Origin: Desulfurococcaceae archaeon MEX13E-LK6-19
Lineage (GTDB): Archaea; Thermoproteota; Thermoprotei_A; Sulfolobales; Desulfurococcaceae
Length of the DNA stretch: 64,000 nucleotides
Direction: 5' to 3'
NCBI GenBank assembly: GCA_029637525.1
Contig: CP072660.1
Coordinates: 124,001 to 188,000 of the forward strand
Shown: one piece after another, positions 51,506 to 59,930 of the stretch
Layout of the letters: every line of letters starts with the position of its first letter
How positions within the stretch are numbered: position 1 is the stretch's first letter
Position numbers and translations under genes: made by a program
Notes under the pieces: generated by a model
Database searches by the model: none
The model's input: the letters and a program-made list of their open reading frames with translations, nothing else
What the model was told of the DNA's origin: nothing

Positions 51506-51622
51506 GTAAACATGGACATTAAAACCCGCTCATCATTTTTCTTTTTCTCTACCAACTATTCTTTAATTCCTGCGAATCATGTACTATTGAGGTAACTGTA
51601 ATTGTGACTACAGGTGTTGAGT

Positions 51623-52030
51623 ATGATGAGAAACATCAAAATAGAAGAGCTAAAGTTCAAGGGTAAGGTCGTTTCTGGTATAGGGGAAGGGAGGAAATAT
51701 GTAGAAATCTATAGTAGCGTCATAGAGGATGTTCTTGGAATAAAACCTTTCCCCGGAACATTAAATATAGATGTGGGAAAAGATTTATCACCCATTCTCT
51801 CTAAACTTTGTGCATTCACTATACCACCACCATCACCTAAGTATAAACCCGTTTTAGCTTTCATGGGTGCTGTGGAGGGTGTTAATGGTTATTTTATAAA
51901 ACCTTACGCGAGTATTCATGGAGGAAATATAATTGAATTCATAACATCAATAAATATGAGGAAGACCAAAAACCTGAAAGACGGTGACACTGTAGAGCTT
52001 GTTATATATAAATTCTCGTTTACTACATAG
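51623..52030 (+). CDS. ribK: CTP-dependent riboflavin kinase (archaeal type)
   Basis: About 135 residues, with possible starts GTG 51614, ATG 51623 or 51626. FKGKVVSGIGEGRKYVEIYS (about 12-31) and LGIKPFPGTLNIDVGKD (about 38-54) are the RibK/DUF120 motifs; the PGTLNI strand-turn binds the flavin and CTP. It makes FMN from riboflavin using CTP, as in Methanocaldococcus. The classical N-terminal winged-helix part of larger homologues is absent. Confidence 0.88.
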   Translation: MMRNIKIEELKFKGKVVSGIGEGRKYVEIYSSVIEDVLGIKPFPGTLNIDVGKDLSPILSKLCAFTIPPPSPKYKPVLAFMGAVEGVNGYFIKPYASIHGGNIIEFITSINMRKTKNLKDGDTVELVIYKFSFTT

Positions 52031-52039
52031 TGGAGCACA

Positions 52040-52696
52040 TTATTGTTCTTTCCTATAAGGACAAAGCCTATTGAATAGACAGTAACGACATTCCCAATCC
52101 CAGCGTGGATGCACTTTATCATCTATTGTCTCTTTGACGCGTGTCTCGAGAATGCCAGTATCTTCCCAAGGATCTATAGAGTATTCTACAATCCTATCAG
52201 GTGTTATATATATCAACACACCTTTCTTAGCGCCTGTAAAGAGTAAATAGAATCTTATTTGTTCAATATGATGATAATGAGGGGTGCCTTGGCTTGATCT
52301 GGCAGTCTTTATTTCAACAACAATACCTTTATCTGGATCATATGCATCAATACGTCCTTTAACATGATATTGTTTCTCACCTATACTCACTATAGTTTCA
52401 ACAGGGTATTCTACTTTGAATCCCTTTGCTGAGAGAATTTCTTCAAGCCCGCGATGTACAAGATCACCCAGCACGTGTGGTGGCTCAAAAGCAAAAGTAA
52501 GTTCAGGTAATACATGTCTTAAATGATATTTATGACTACACGATACCAGGTCTGTAACATATATTATCGATGGGTCAATTAGTTCATTATATCTCTCTTT
52601 AAAATCCCTATATTTCTCCTCATACAAAATCTTAGTGATTACATCAGATGACAAGAATTCTTCAAGCAATACATTCAACCCCGTAAACCCAAGCAT
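52040..52696 (-). CDS. Solo Cas4-like RecB-family exonuclease
   Basis: A 218-residue protein. YVTDLVSCSHKYHLRHV gives the first Fe-S cysteine (about residue 48); VLGDLVHRGLEEIL the conserved His/Leu helix; VKGRIDAYDPDKGIVVEIKTAR holds the PD-(D/E)XK site (D, then E-x-K); and CRYCLFNRLCP near the C-terminus carries the other three cysteines. This is the Cas4/AddB-like layout. No cas1, cas2 or CRISPR array is within the window, so it is a stand-alone Cas4 that may serve DNA repair. Confidence 0.9.
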   Translation of the reverse strand: MLGFTGLNVLLEEFLSSDVITKILYEEKYRDFKERYNELIDPSIIYVTDLVSCSHKYHLRHVLPELTFAFEPPHVLGDLVHRGLEEILSAKGFKVEYPVETIVSIGEKQYHVKGRIDAYDPDKGIVVEIKTARSSQGTPHYHHIEQIRFYLLFTGAKKGVLIYITPDRIVEYSIDPWEDTGILETRVKETIDDKVHPRWDWECRYCLFNRLCPYRKEQ

Positions 52697-52755
52697 ATAT
52701 CCCAGAGAATACTATATTAGGACTATAGATATTAAAGAGTCTTCAGGATATTACC

Positions 52756-52815
52756 AGGTGATGAAGACACACCCTTTGACGACAGAGAATGGATGACGAA
52801 AGTGGCCAGGGCTGA
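52756..52815 (+). ncRNA. Candidate C/D box sRNA
   Basis: C GTGATGA (52758-52764), an 11-base guide, D' TTGA (52776-52779, one mismatch), C' ATGACGA (52793-52799, one mismatch), a 12-base guide AAGTGGCCAGGG and D CTGA (52812-52815). Plus-strand location in the short gap between two minus-strand genes. The downstream gene stop begins at the next base. No terminal stem is evident. Confidence 0.55.
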
Positions 52816-53337
52816 TTACTTGTTTTTATTTCTAAGAATCATTTCAAGATAAGTTTCTTCAACAACTTCATAGTTTATTTTTAACATATCAATAACGTTC
52901 TTGATTTCTTCTTCACTACACTCTATTTCAACAAAGAACCCTAATTTTTCTACATAATCCAATGATATAAGGCATCTCCCTAGTTTATAGTATTCTCTTT
53001 TCTTCTTAATGACTGCCACATCTTTAAAGCCAAGTTTCTTAAGCAAATAATCCATGTCTACGCATGAACTTACGCGTACTTCTACTTCTTCACGCTTTTT
53101 GAAAAGCCCTTCTTCTCTAGGACCCTTGTATGTAATTACACATTCAACAGTATTTCCCTTACGTATTTCACGTAATCTAAGAGCTTCATCTGTTCTCGAA
53201 AAGTCTCTGACTGGATGCTGATAATACGTATCGTGTTCCTCGACTGTATACAAGTATACAGCATTTATTTTCTCAAGAATTTTTTTGATATACTCTTTAC
53301 TGGAAAAAGGCCTGATCTTTACTTCTGTCTCAATCAT
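52816..53337 (-). CDS. CYTH domain protein (CyaB/thiamine triphosphatase-like)
   Basis: A 173-residue CYTH protein from ATG 53337. IETEVK gives the ExExK signature (residues 3-7), followed by DTYYQHP, ALRLREI, ECVITYKGP and the final ISLDYVEKLGFFVEIE that line the triphosphate tunnel. CYTH enzymes hydrolyse triphosphates or make cAMP (class IV adenylate cyclases). The start overlaps the stop of the AEC transporter gene as ATGA. It is in one operon with that transporter. Confidence 0.92.
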   Translation of the reverse strand: MIETEVKIRPFSSKEYIKKILEKINAVYLYTVEEHDTYYQHPVRDFSRTDEALRLREIRKGNTVECVITYKGPREEGLFKKREEVEVRVSSCVDMDYLLKKLGFKDVAVIKKKREYYKLGRCLISLDYVEKLGFFVEIECSEEEIKNVIDMLKINYEVVEETYLEMILRNKNK

Positions 53338-54245
53338 GTTGGAAGCACCAGTATACCCGTCCAATAGAGAGTGAAGACAACTGCTACAGAAATAAAAGTA
53401 GATACAAGTGTTGCCGTTGAGACCAACTCTTGGTTCCACTGGTATATGCGGGCAATGATTATATTAGTTAATGCCGGGGGCATAAATGCTTCTACCAATA
53501 TCTGATAAAACGCTTCTATAGGCAAATTAAGCCATGACATTAGCACGATGTGTATTAGTGGAGATAAAGTTATCCTATAGAGTGTTATAGAAGCTATTGG
53601 CTTAGTATACCTGGTTAAACCAGTAATATCAAGCGGTAAAGCATATCCCATTACAAATGCTGAACCATACGTCACAATTACTGATATGAATGGCTTAACA
53701 ACCGCTAGAGAAAAGTATAGTTCATAGGAAAAGTAGTGGATAATGTTACCAAATATGAAGCCATAGAGGACAGGTATTGACAGAATTGTCTTTAGTATAT
53801 TCCTGCTACCTCCTAGTATACCTCCTACCGTTAAATGCAAAACCATTGTAATCAATGCATACATTGCAGCATACTTTATATTACCATAAAGTACCATTAC
53901 CACGGGAAAACCAAGATATATTGTATTCTGGAATATCGATGTTAAAACAAATGCTTTTTTAAACCTAGGATCTGGTTCACGCACCATAACCCATAGTATA
54001 ATTAGCGAAATAAAAACATATAGTAATGATACAATAGATATTGAGAAGTCTGCAAGAGATAATCCTCTTTCAGCAAATATCGTCACGAAAAGCACTGGCA
54101 AGAGAATATAGTAGATAAGTTTTGTCAAGTAATTCATCGGCTCTTCAATAAGTTTTGATCTATTAAAGCGTTTGCCCAGGAATTTCACAGAATATCCTGT
54201 AAATATTGTCGCAAACAAAATAGTTATCTCTAGCATACCAGGCAT
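53334..54245 (-). CDS. AEC family transporter (auxin efflux carrier type)
   Basis: A 303-residue protein with about ten hydrophobic helices in two repeats separated near residue 150. FQNTIYLGFPVVMVLYG (about 106-122) is the conserved Asn- and Pro-containing segment of the AEC family, and ALTNIIIARIYQWN is near the C-terminus. Such carriers move organic anions or amino-acid derivatives, driven by ions. Substrate unknown. The CYTH gene starts inside its stop codon. Confidence 0.85.
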   Translation of the reverse strand: MPGMLEITILFATIFTGYSVKFLGKRFNRSKLIEEPMNYLTKLIYYILLPVLFVTIFAERGLSLADFSISIVSLLYVFISLIILWVMVREPDPRFKKAFVLTSIFQNTIYLGFPVVMVLYGNIKYAAMYALITMVLHLTVGGILGGSRNILKTILSIPVLYGFIFGNIIHYFSYELYFSLAVVKPFISVIVTYGSAFVMGYALPLDITGLTRYTKPIASITLYRITLSPLIHIVLMSWLNLPIEAFYQILVEAFMPPALTNIIIARIYQWNQELVSTATLVSTFISVAVVFTLYWTGILVLPT

Positions 54246-54279
54246 CTACTAGTTCCACCTCCGCAGAGATCTTCTACGT

Positions 54280-55344
54280 TTACGCTGTTCCCCATAAGTT
54301 TCTAACTACTTTAATTAACTCAGATAACACTCTTTCAACATCATTACACGTCAAAGGCAAGCTCTTAGTTTCCCTATCATGAACGGGGTTTTTCATGCCA
54401 AGAAGGCCTGCTACGAATGCTGGCAACCCATACTCTAGACCGGGGCCATAACCTCCCTCAAGTATGCTAACAACAGGTTTTCCTAGTTCTCTTAGTTTTA
54501 TACCAATATTATAATATGTATTAGAGGATATCATCAATTCAGCCATTCCATCGCCTTTGTATCCATCAAATCCTGCTGATACAAGTATAATTTGTGGATC
54601 GTAATCTTTTATTAAATTGATCGCAAACTCTAAAGCCTTGTTGTAGCAATCATCCCCAGCCATAGGAGGTAATGGTATATTTATATTGTAGCCTTTTCCT
54701 CTACCTTCGCCTATCTCGTCTATGTATCCCGAATTAAAGGGATACAGTGATTTGGGATCTTGATGGATACTTATGAACAAAACCTTATCCTGTTTATAGA
54801 ATATTTCCTGAGTACCATTACCGTGATGTACATCAATATCAAGAATGACAACACCTTCATAGCCATTGTTCAAAATAGTTTTTGCAGCACCAGCTACATT
54901 ATTGAATAAACAAAATCCTTGTGTTGGCGCTCCACAAGCTTTACCTCCAATACCTGTATGGTGTCCCGGCGGTCTTACCAAGAGAAGGTAATTATTTTTC
55001 TTCTCAATAGAGTCGAGAGAGTAGTGTATAGCTGAGCCAAATGCATATAATGCTGTCTCAAGAGAATCTTTAACAACATAAGTATCAGGATCTATTTCCG
55101 CAGGAGCTTTAGAGACAAGATCAACAACATAGTCTATATAACCTTTTGCATGTACAACCTCGAGATCCTTAATATCGGCCTTGACAGGTTTAAACCATTC
55201 AACAACATTTTTTAGCCCATAACGTGCAATAGCTCTTAAGGCTTTCCTCAATCGTACAGGATGCTCAGGATGGGGACGCCATGGTTTATGTCCTGTAGCA
55301 AAGATTTCTCCGTAGACTATGCCAAGAGAGCTCATGGAACTCAC
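54280..55344 (-). CDS. Histone deacetylase-like amidohydrolase
   Basis: A 354-residue arginase/deacetylase fold enzyme. RPPGHHTG gives the two active-site histidines (H128, H129), DIDVHHGNG gives zinc ligands D171 and H173, and SAGFDGYKGD gives D260. PTQGFCLFNNVAGAA and LEGGYG are family segments. Archaeal homologues include acetylpolyamine amidohydrolases and acuC-like proteins; histone or Alba deacetylation is another option. It lies 34 bases upstream of the AEC transporter in the same direction. Confidence 0.93.
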   Translation of the reverse strand: MSSMSSLGIVYGEIFATGHKPWRPHPEHPVRLRKALRAIARYGLKNVVEWFKPVKADIKDLEVVHAKGYIDYVVDLVSKAPAEIDPDTYVVKDSLETALYAFGSAIHYSLDSIEKKNNYLLLVRPPGHHTGIGGKACGAPTQGFCLFNNVAGAAKTILNNGYEGVVILDIDVHHGNGTQEIFYKQDKVLFISIHQDPKSLYPFNSGYIDEIGEGRGKGYNINIPLPPMAGDDCYNKALEFAINLIKDYDPQIILVSAGFDGYKGDGMAELMISSNTYYNIGIKLRELGKPVVSILEGGYGPGLEYGLPAFVAGLLGMKNPVHDRETKSLPLTCNDVERVLSELIKVVRNLWGTA

Positions 55345-55375
55345 CCGCTAGAAAATAAATTTAATGATTATGAGT

Positions 55376-56665
55376 TTACACCACCTCCATGAGCGATATA
55401 GTAAATCCTTGTGTTTTATGAATATGAGGGTAAAGCCTCTGTATTCTTGTGTCTATAAAGCTTCTGCTACCAATAAAGGGTTTTTGGTTAAGTAACTCAA
55501 CATAACCTTCCCTCTCGAAAGACTTTACAATATCCTCGTTTTCTTCAACTGTCACTGTACAAGTCGAGTATAATATCTTGGTCCCTCTCCTAGCTCTTTT
55601 GACAATATTATTAATTAGCCTATACTGTGTTCTCACTAATTCTTTAAGCATATTCTTTGTTAAATGTAATTTGAGTTCCGGCTGTAGAGACATACGCCCA
55701 ATACCGCTACAAGGAGGATCTATAATAACTACATTGATCTTATCCATAGCCCTAAGTGGCATATACATGGAGGAATCTGTAGCTATAAACAATATTCTTT
55801 CTTTCAAACCAAGCCTCTTTGCCAGCTTAACAGCATCAATAAGCATTGACAAAGAGATGTCTTGTGCATATACCCTTGCTGCACCAAGTTGTGCTAAATG
55901 TGTTGTCTTAAGTCCTGCTCCTGCAGACACGTCAAGCACATTCTTATTATGCACATCAACTATATGACCTGTAAGTATACTTGCTTTATCCTGAATTACA
56001 TAGTATCCTAGCTTATACAATTTTGTTTTAGCCAATGCACCTCTACTACCCTTCACAACCTCAAGGCAATCATATAGATCTTTATCCTTCTTTACATGGA
56101 AACCTTCATCCCGCAGGAGAACAATTAAATTATCAGACTTAATTCTATGTGTTGATACACGAAGCCATGTCGTGGGGTCCCGTAACAACGATTTTAGAAA
56201 TGATTCAAGATTAGGGATCCTAGCTCTTTGTAGATACTTTAGCAACCACATAGGAAAAGAATATGCTATATGTAGTCTTCCTGTCCGTACAAGGTTGCTC
56301 CTAATGTTCTCATAATCAATATCTTTGAGACTAAATATCTCTGTTGGAATTCCCATTTTGTCAACAATTTTCTTTAGCCTACTTATTTTCGCCTTATCCC
56401 TACCCAGAGTTAAAGAATACGTAATCACACGCAACAACCATTTCTTTAAACAAGAATACCTCTTAACATTAATCCCAATCGAATCCAAGAGATAGTCAAG
56501 GAAGATATAATTCCTTAAAACACCGAGGGTTATTACACGAACAACTGGTTTCATGAATTCAAGCTCCTTGTTTCTTGTAAAGAAACTAGTTGCTACGTCT
56601 CTCAAGCTTTTTCTTCTTTTTTCAACATAGGCAAGTATTCTAGCTGCGACTTCTTCAGGATACAT
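55376..56665 (-). CDS. NOL1/NOP2/Sun family RNA m5C methyltransferase
   Basis: A 429-residue enzyme. Residues 240-310 hold the SAM-binding motif VLDVSAGAGLKT (243-254), and IIDPPCSGIGR (C319) plus YSTCTVT with C369 (the nucleophile) are motifs IV and VI. An N-terminal about 130-residue helical NusB-like domain is present (YVEKRRKSLRDVATSFF). It methylates cytosine in rRNA or tRNA. Start at 56665 with MYPEEVAARILAYV. Confidence 0.92.
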   Translation of the reverse strand: MYPEEVAARILAYVEKRRKSLRDVATSFFTRNKELEFMKPVVRVITLGVLRNYIFLDYLLDSIGINVKRYSCLKKWLLRVITYSLTLGRDKAKISRLKKIVDKMGIPTEIFSLKDIDYENIRSNLVRTGRLHIAYSFPMWLLKYLQRARIPNLESFLKSLLRDPTTWLRVSTHRIKSDNLIVLLRDEGFHVKKDKDLYDCLEVVKGSRGALAKTKLYKLGYYVIQDKASILTGHIVDVHNKNVLDVSAGAGLKTTHLAQLGAARVYAQDISLSMLIDAVKLAKRLGLKERILFIATDSSMYMPLRAMDKINVVIIDPPCSGIGRMSLQPELKLHLTKNMLKELVRTQYRLINNIVKRARRGTKILYSTCTVTVEENEDIVKSFEREGYVELLNQKPFIGSRSFIDTRIQRLYPHIHKTQGFTISLMEVV

Positions 56666-56733
56666 TTTGACTAACCCTTATGACGTTACTCTTTTAATCT
56701 CCTTCTTTAACCTAGGTTAAATGGGGCGTAAAT

Positions 56734-57360
56734 TTGTCGTCGCTACTAAGAGTAAGACCAACAAAAATAGAGTTAATAAGGCTTAGGAGGAGGCTTGAGC
56801 TATCAAAGAAAGTCCATAAGATCCTTAGAGAAAGACTAACTATCCTTGTAAACGAGTTCTTAACCAGGATTAGAGAAGCTATAGAATTAAGAAGAAACGT
56901 GTCAGTAACTTTTCTTAGCGTGTACAGAGAAGCAATAGCCCTCTACGGGTTCTTTGGCGAAAAACTCCTTGAGCATACAGTAAATACCACAAAAAAGCCT
57001 TCTGAAGTAATCATAGGTCATGAGAACATCATGGGCATAAAAGCATTGTCAACACAATTTATTAAAGGAGAATACGTTGAAACACCTGTTGTTCAGGACA
57101 TCAATGTATTCAGAGAAAAATCAATACAGTTGATCCAACAAATAATAGAGCTTGGAGAAATAGAGAGAGCACTATACTCGCTCGGAAGAGAAATTATTAG
57201 AACCAAGAGGAAAGTTAATGCACTTGAATACATATTGATTCCACAGCTAAGAAATACGATAAAGTATCTTCAAATGAAGTTTGAAGAAAGGGAAAGAGAA
57301 GAGAAGGCTAGGTTAAAGCGCGTGAAGGCACTTTTGGAGAGGAGAAGAAGTGGAGTCTAA
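56734..57360 (+). CDS. atpD: V/A-type ATP synthase subunit D
   Basis: A 208-residue coiled-coil protein from TTG 56734. RVRPTKIELIRLRRRLELSKKVHKILRERLTILVNEFL at the N-terminus and TKRKVNALEYILIPQLRNTIKYLQMKFEEREREEKARLKRVKALLE at the C-terminus are the two helices of the central rotor stalk of the A1Ao ATP synthase. It links the catalytic head to the membrane ring. No other atp genes are in the window. It overlaps the DUF61 gene by 11 bases. Confidence 0.95.
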   Translation: MSSLLRVRPTKIELIRLRRRLELSKKVHKILRERLTILVNEFLTRIREAIELRRNVSVTFLSVYREAIALYGFFGEKLLEHTVNTTKKPSEVIIGHENIMGIKALSTQFIKGEYVETPVVQDINVFREKSIQLIQQIIELGEIERALYSLGREIIRTKRKVNALEYILIPQLRNTIKYLQMKFEEREREEKARLKRVKALLERRRSGV

Positions 57361-57757
57361 TGACTACATCGATAAACTTTTACGTGAAGAGCTAAGGATA
57401 GTGAATAAACATTTACCATACAAGAGAATTTCTTTAGAAGAATTATTGAAGGAAGATATTCCCCACATAGTGCTAAGAGATGGTTCTGTGCATCTATTTA
57501 AAAAAGAGGAGCTTACGCTATTAAGTAATATTATTCCAAAAGAGAAGTGGAGCGAACTAAAACTACCCATAATAATAGAAGCTAATCTTTCTCTTGGTGA
57601 ACATATATATGTCGTCAGGGAACCAATTGCTGCTTACGCCATAGCTAAAATTCTTGAGAAAGAAGATTATCGCATACCATTAATTATTTACGGTAAAGAA
57701 TTACCTATCATTAGAAAGAAACTAAGAACAACCACAACAATAGTCTTCTTACCCTAG
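57350..57757 (+). CDS. UPF0216/DUF61 family protein
   Basis: A 135-residue archaeal protein starting at GTG. LREELRIVNKHLPYKRISLEELLKEDIPHIVLRDGSVHLFKKEELTLLSNIIP is the DUF61 signature, and LPIIIEANLSLGE follows. Function is unknown. It overlaps atpD by 11 bases and is followed by the LOG-like gene after 25 bases, forming a small operon. Confidence 0.88.
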   Translation: MESNDYIDKLLREELRIVNKHLPYKRISLEELLKEDIPHIVLRDGSVHLFKKEELTLLSNIIPKEKWSELKLPIIIEANLSLGEHIYVVREPIAAYAIAKILEKEDYRIPLIIYGKELPIIRKKLRTTTTIVFLP

Positions 57758-57782
57758 GAATAATTAGTGAATGGTGATTTTG

Positions 57783-58319
57783 ATGGATATAGTGTATTAC
57801 ATAGGTATAGCTGCTTCAAGCGAAGAACCCGTACCAAGCATTCTAGAGAGCAATGCCAGAGAGTTTATTGATGAACTTTTGGAATTCAAAAATAATATTC
57901 GTCTTGTATTGGGTGGATACTGGGGCTTAATGAAGATTATCGCTGATTACGCCAAAAACAAGGGTATAGAAGTAATATTTATTCTACCAGAATTTCCACG
58001 AAGTACTCCTCCAAGAGTAAAAGAATTTATTCCTATACATACTGAGCTTGGCTACAAAACAAGGAGTGTAATACTTACATCAACAAGTGATGTGCTGGTT
58101 TGTCTTGGTGGACGTATTGGCTCTATAATAGAGATCATGCTAGCTTATGGGTTTAGCAAACCTGTTGTTATACTAAGAGGGTACAATATGGATACTGATA
58201 AAGTAGAAGAGGCTTTTGGAGAATACATTGACTCACGAAAATTAGCTAAAGTATATTATGCTTCAACAGGGCGTGAAGCAGCAAAAATTGTATTGAATCT
58301 TCTTGGACTAACTACATAA
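57783..58319 (+). CDS. LOG-family/Rossmann nucleotide-binding protein (diverged)
   Basis: About 178 residues from ATG 57783 (an earlier ATG lies at 57771). The order YYIGIAASSEEP, NIRLVLGGYWGLMKIIADYAKNKGIEVIFILPEF and SDVLVCLGGRIGSIIEIMLAYGF fits the lysine decarboxylase-like/LOG fold. The classic PGGxGTxxE is replaced by LGGRIGSIIE, keeping the glutamate. LOG enzymes release cytokinin-like nucleobases; other members bind nucleotides. It is the third gene of the atpD-DUF61 operon. Confidence 0.82.
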   Translation: MDIVYYIGIAASSEEPVPSILESNAREFIDELLEFKNNIRLVLGGYWGLMKIIADYAKNKGIEVIFILPEFPRSTPPRVKEFIPIHTELGYKTRSVILTSTSDVLVCLGGRIGSIIEIMLAYGFSKPVVILRGYNMDTDKVEEAFGEYIDSRKLAKVYYASTGREAAKIVLNLLGLTT

Positions 58320-58333
58320 TTAGTACTTCGATA

Positions 58334-59359
58334 TTACATGTAAAGACTTGCTCTCTGGAGTGCATGCAACAATTTATTGATATCAATGTCTTTAGGAACT
58401 CTGACAATAGCGAGATTAGGGTGCCCGGCTATATCGAGGGCTATACCTTCTCCTAAGAGATACTTGGCAACCCTATAGGCTTTCCCACCAGAAGCCTTGA
58501 TTATAAGCAAGTCATAGTTCTTTGTCGTAGTAAAGAGGACAGCCACAGGCGATTTAAGGATGTGCGCTATTTTTGATGCAAGTGCTGTCGAGCCACGTTT
58601 CTTCCATTTACGTCGTGCATCAACAAATTTTAAGTAGCCAACTTTCTGTGCAGACAAGGCTAGGTCTGTTGCAATACTCTTAAGTTCTTCATCCCTTTTC
58701 TTCACTGCTTCACGTACTTTTTCAAGTATTCTAGGATCAAGAGGCTGTGGTAAAGGCAGTGGATTTGCAAGCCATTTTACAATAGTAATCCATATTTCCT
58801 CATCTCTCCTTATAGTTAATGCCTTTGAGAATAGAGATACCATCTCAAGCATCTTCATATACTCTTTAGGCACCCTAATACCCTTATCCATAAACGATAC
58901 CGTTTCAACAAATATTCTCAATCTATCAGTCACAGGGACATTATTTTTACGCAATACATCGTAAACTAACTTAGCAGTAGGTTCTCTTCCAACATAAAGT
59001 TCATCAACAAGTTCTTTTAATCTATTCACATTGTTTAATGTCGATATATGGTGATCAAAAAATATAATCTTCTTTATACCTATATGTTCTTTCATAAGTC
59101 TGAAAACATTCTCCATTTTAGGAAAATACGGTATGTCAAGCAGTACTATTGCATCATACGATGTTCTTAGCTCACTGATAAAGAATTTGAATTTCTCCGG
59201 ATCAAAAGGCTTGAGATCAACTAGTGCCCGAGATTTTAATGGATATAACCCTAGTTTTTCCTGACTATACAATATTAAAGCAGACGCTATTATTCCATCA
59301 GCATCCCAATCTCCAGCTATGAATACCCTCGGTATTCTCTCTGGCCTTTTCATATGCAA
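58334..59359 (-). CDS. DHH-family phosphoesterase (RecJ-like)
   Basis: A 341-residue protein. IAGDWDADGI (DxDADG, residues 17-22), VLLDIPYFP with the conserved Asp and FFDHHIST (DHH) are the metal-binding motifs of the DHH superfamily. ALASKIAHILKSPVAVLFTT and GHPNLAIVRVP lie in the DHHA1-like C-terminal part. In archaea such proteins include the RecJ-like GAN nuclease of the replisome and other phosphoesterases; which one cannot be said. Convergent with the LOG-like gene. Confidence 0.86.
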   Translation of the reverse strand: MHMKRPERIPRVFIAGDWDADGIIASALILYSQEKLGLYPLKSRALVDLKPFDPEKFKFFISELRTSYDAIVLLDIPYFPKMENVFRLMKEHIGIKKIIFFDHHISTLNNVNRLKELVDELYVGREPTAKLVYDVLRKNNVPVTDRLRIFVETVSFMDKGIRVPKEYMKMLEMVSLFSKALTIRRDEEIWITIVKWLANPLPLPQPLDPRILEKVREAVKKRDEELKSIATDLALSAQKVGYLKFVDARRKWKKRGSTALASKIAHILKSPVAVLFTTTKNYDLLIIKASGGKAYRVAKYLLGEGIALDIAGHPNLAIVRVPKDIDINKLLHALQRASLYM

Positions 59360-59429
59360 TCCCTTTGCTTTACACCACTAACTCCCATTGTACACCCAAT
59401 ATTTTTCTTTTACCAGGTTATCCTTATTG

Positions 59430-59930
59430 TCATTTATTTTTCAAATTCTTTGATAGACCAAGAAAGCCGCTACCCATTACTGCAAGTACTAGAGCATTAA
59501 ATATTCTTTCAAAGATGGGTGATAAGTCTAAATGTATACTTCCATAGGATCCTATTGTAAGATCTATAACACCCCATCCAAACTTTACAAACACTACATA
59601 AAGCAGGATTATTGTTATTATTGATCCTATTACTGGTCCGTACAGTATGAATTCCTTTATTAGACTAGATACCACAGATAAGCCAATAAACATTATCAAT
59701 AAGATTATATCGAATTCAATACTAATAGGTAGACCACTTATACTTGAAGAACCGCCAGTACTTGACAATAATGACTTAGAGACATAATCTAAAGCCGTAG
59801 AGATCGATGCAAACACAAGTAGGTATTGTATAACGCCTTTGACGCACCCTATAGCTATAGCTTTTGCTATCTTTGTTTTCGCTTGTTCCCTACTGATACT
59901 CGTGAAAAATACTGGCGCTACCATAACCAA
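59430..59930 (-). CDS. Four-helix membrane protein of unknown function
   Basis: A 166-residue membrane protein with about four hydrophobic segments and a glycine-rich third region (GPVIGSIITIILLYVVFVKFG). It starts one base before the upstream gene's stop, so the two envelope genes form an operon. It ends in NLKNK. No family recognised. Confidence 0.65.
   Translation of the reverse strand: MVMVAPVFFTSISREQAKTKIAKAIAIGCVKGVIQYLLVFASISTALDYVSKSLLSSTGGSSSISGLPISIEFDIILLIMFIGLSVVSSLIKEFILYGPVIGSIITIILLYVVFVKFGWGVIDLTIGSYGSIHLDLSPIFERIFNALVLAVMGSGFLGLSKNLKNK

Noticed and set aside
52040-53337. Cas4 with CYTH gene as a defence pair
   Set aside because: They are separated by a 119-base gap containing an sRNA candidate on the other strand, and CYTH is clearly coupled to the AEC transporter instead.
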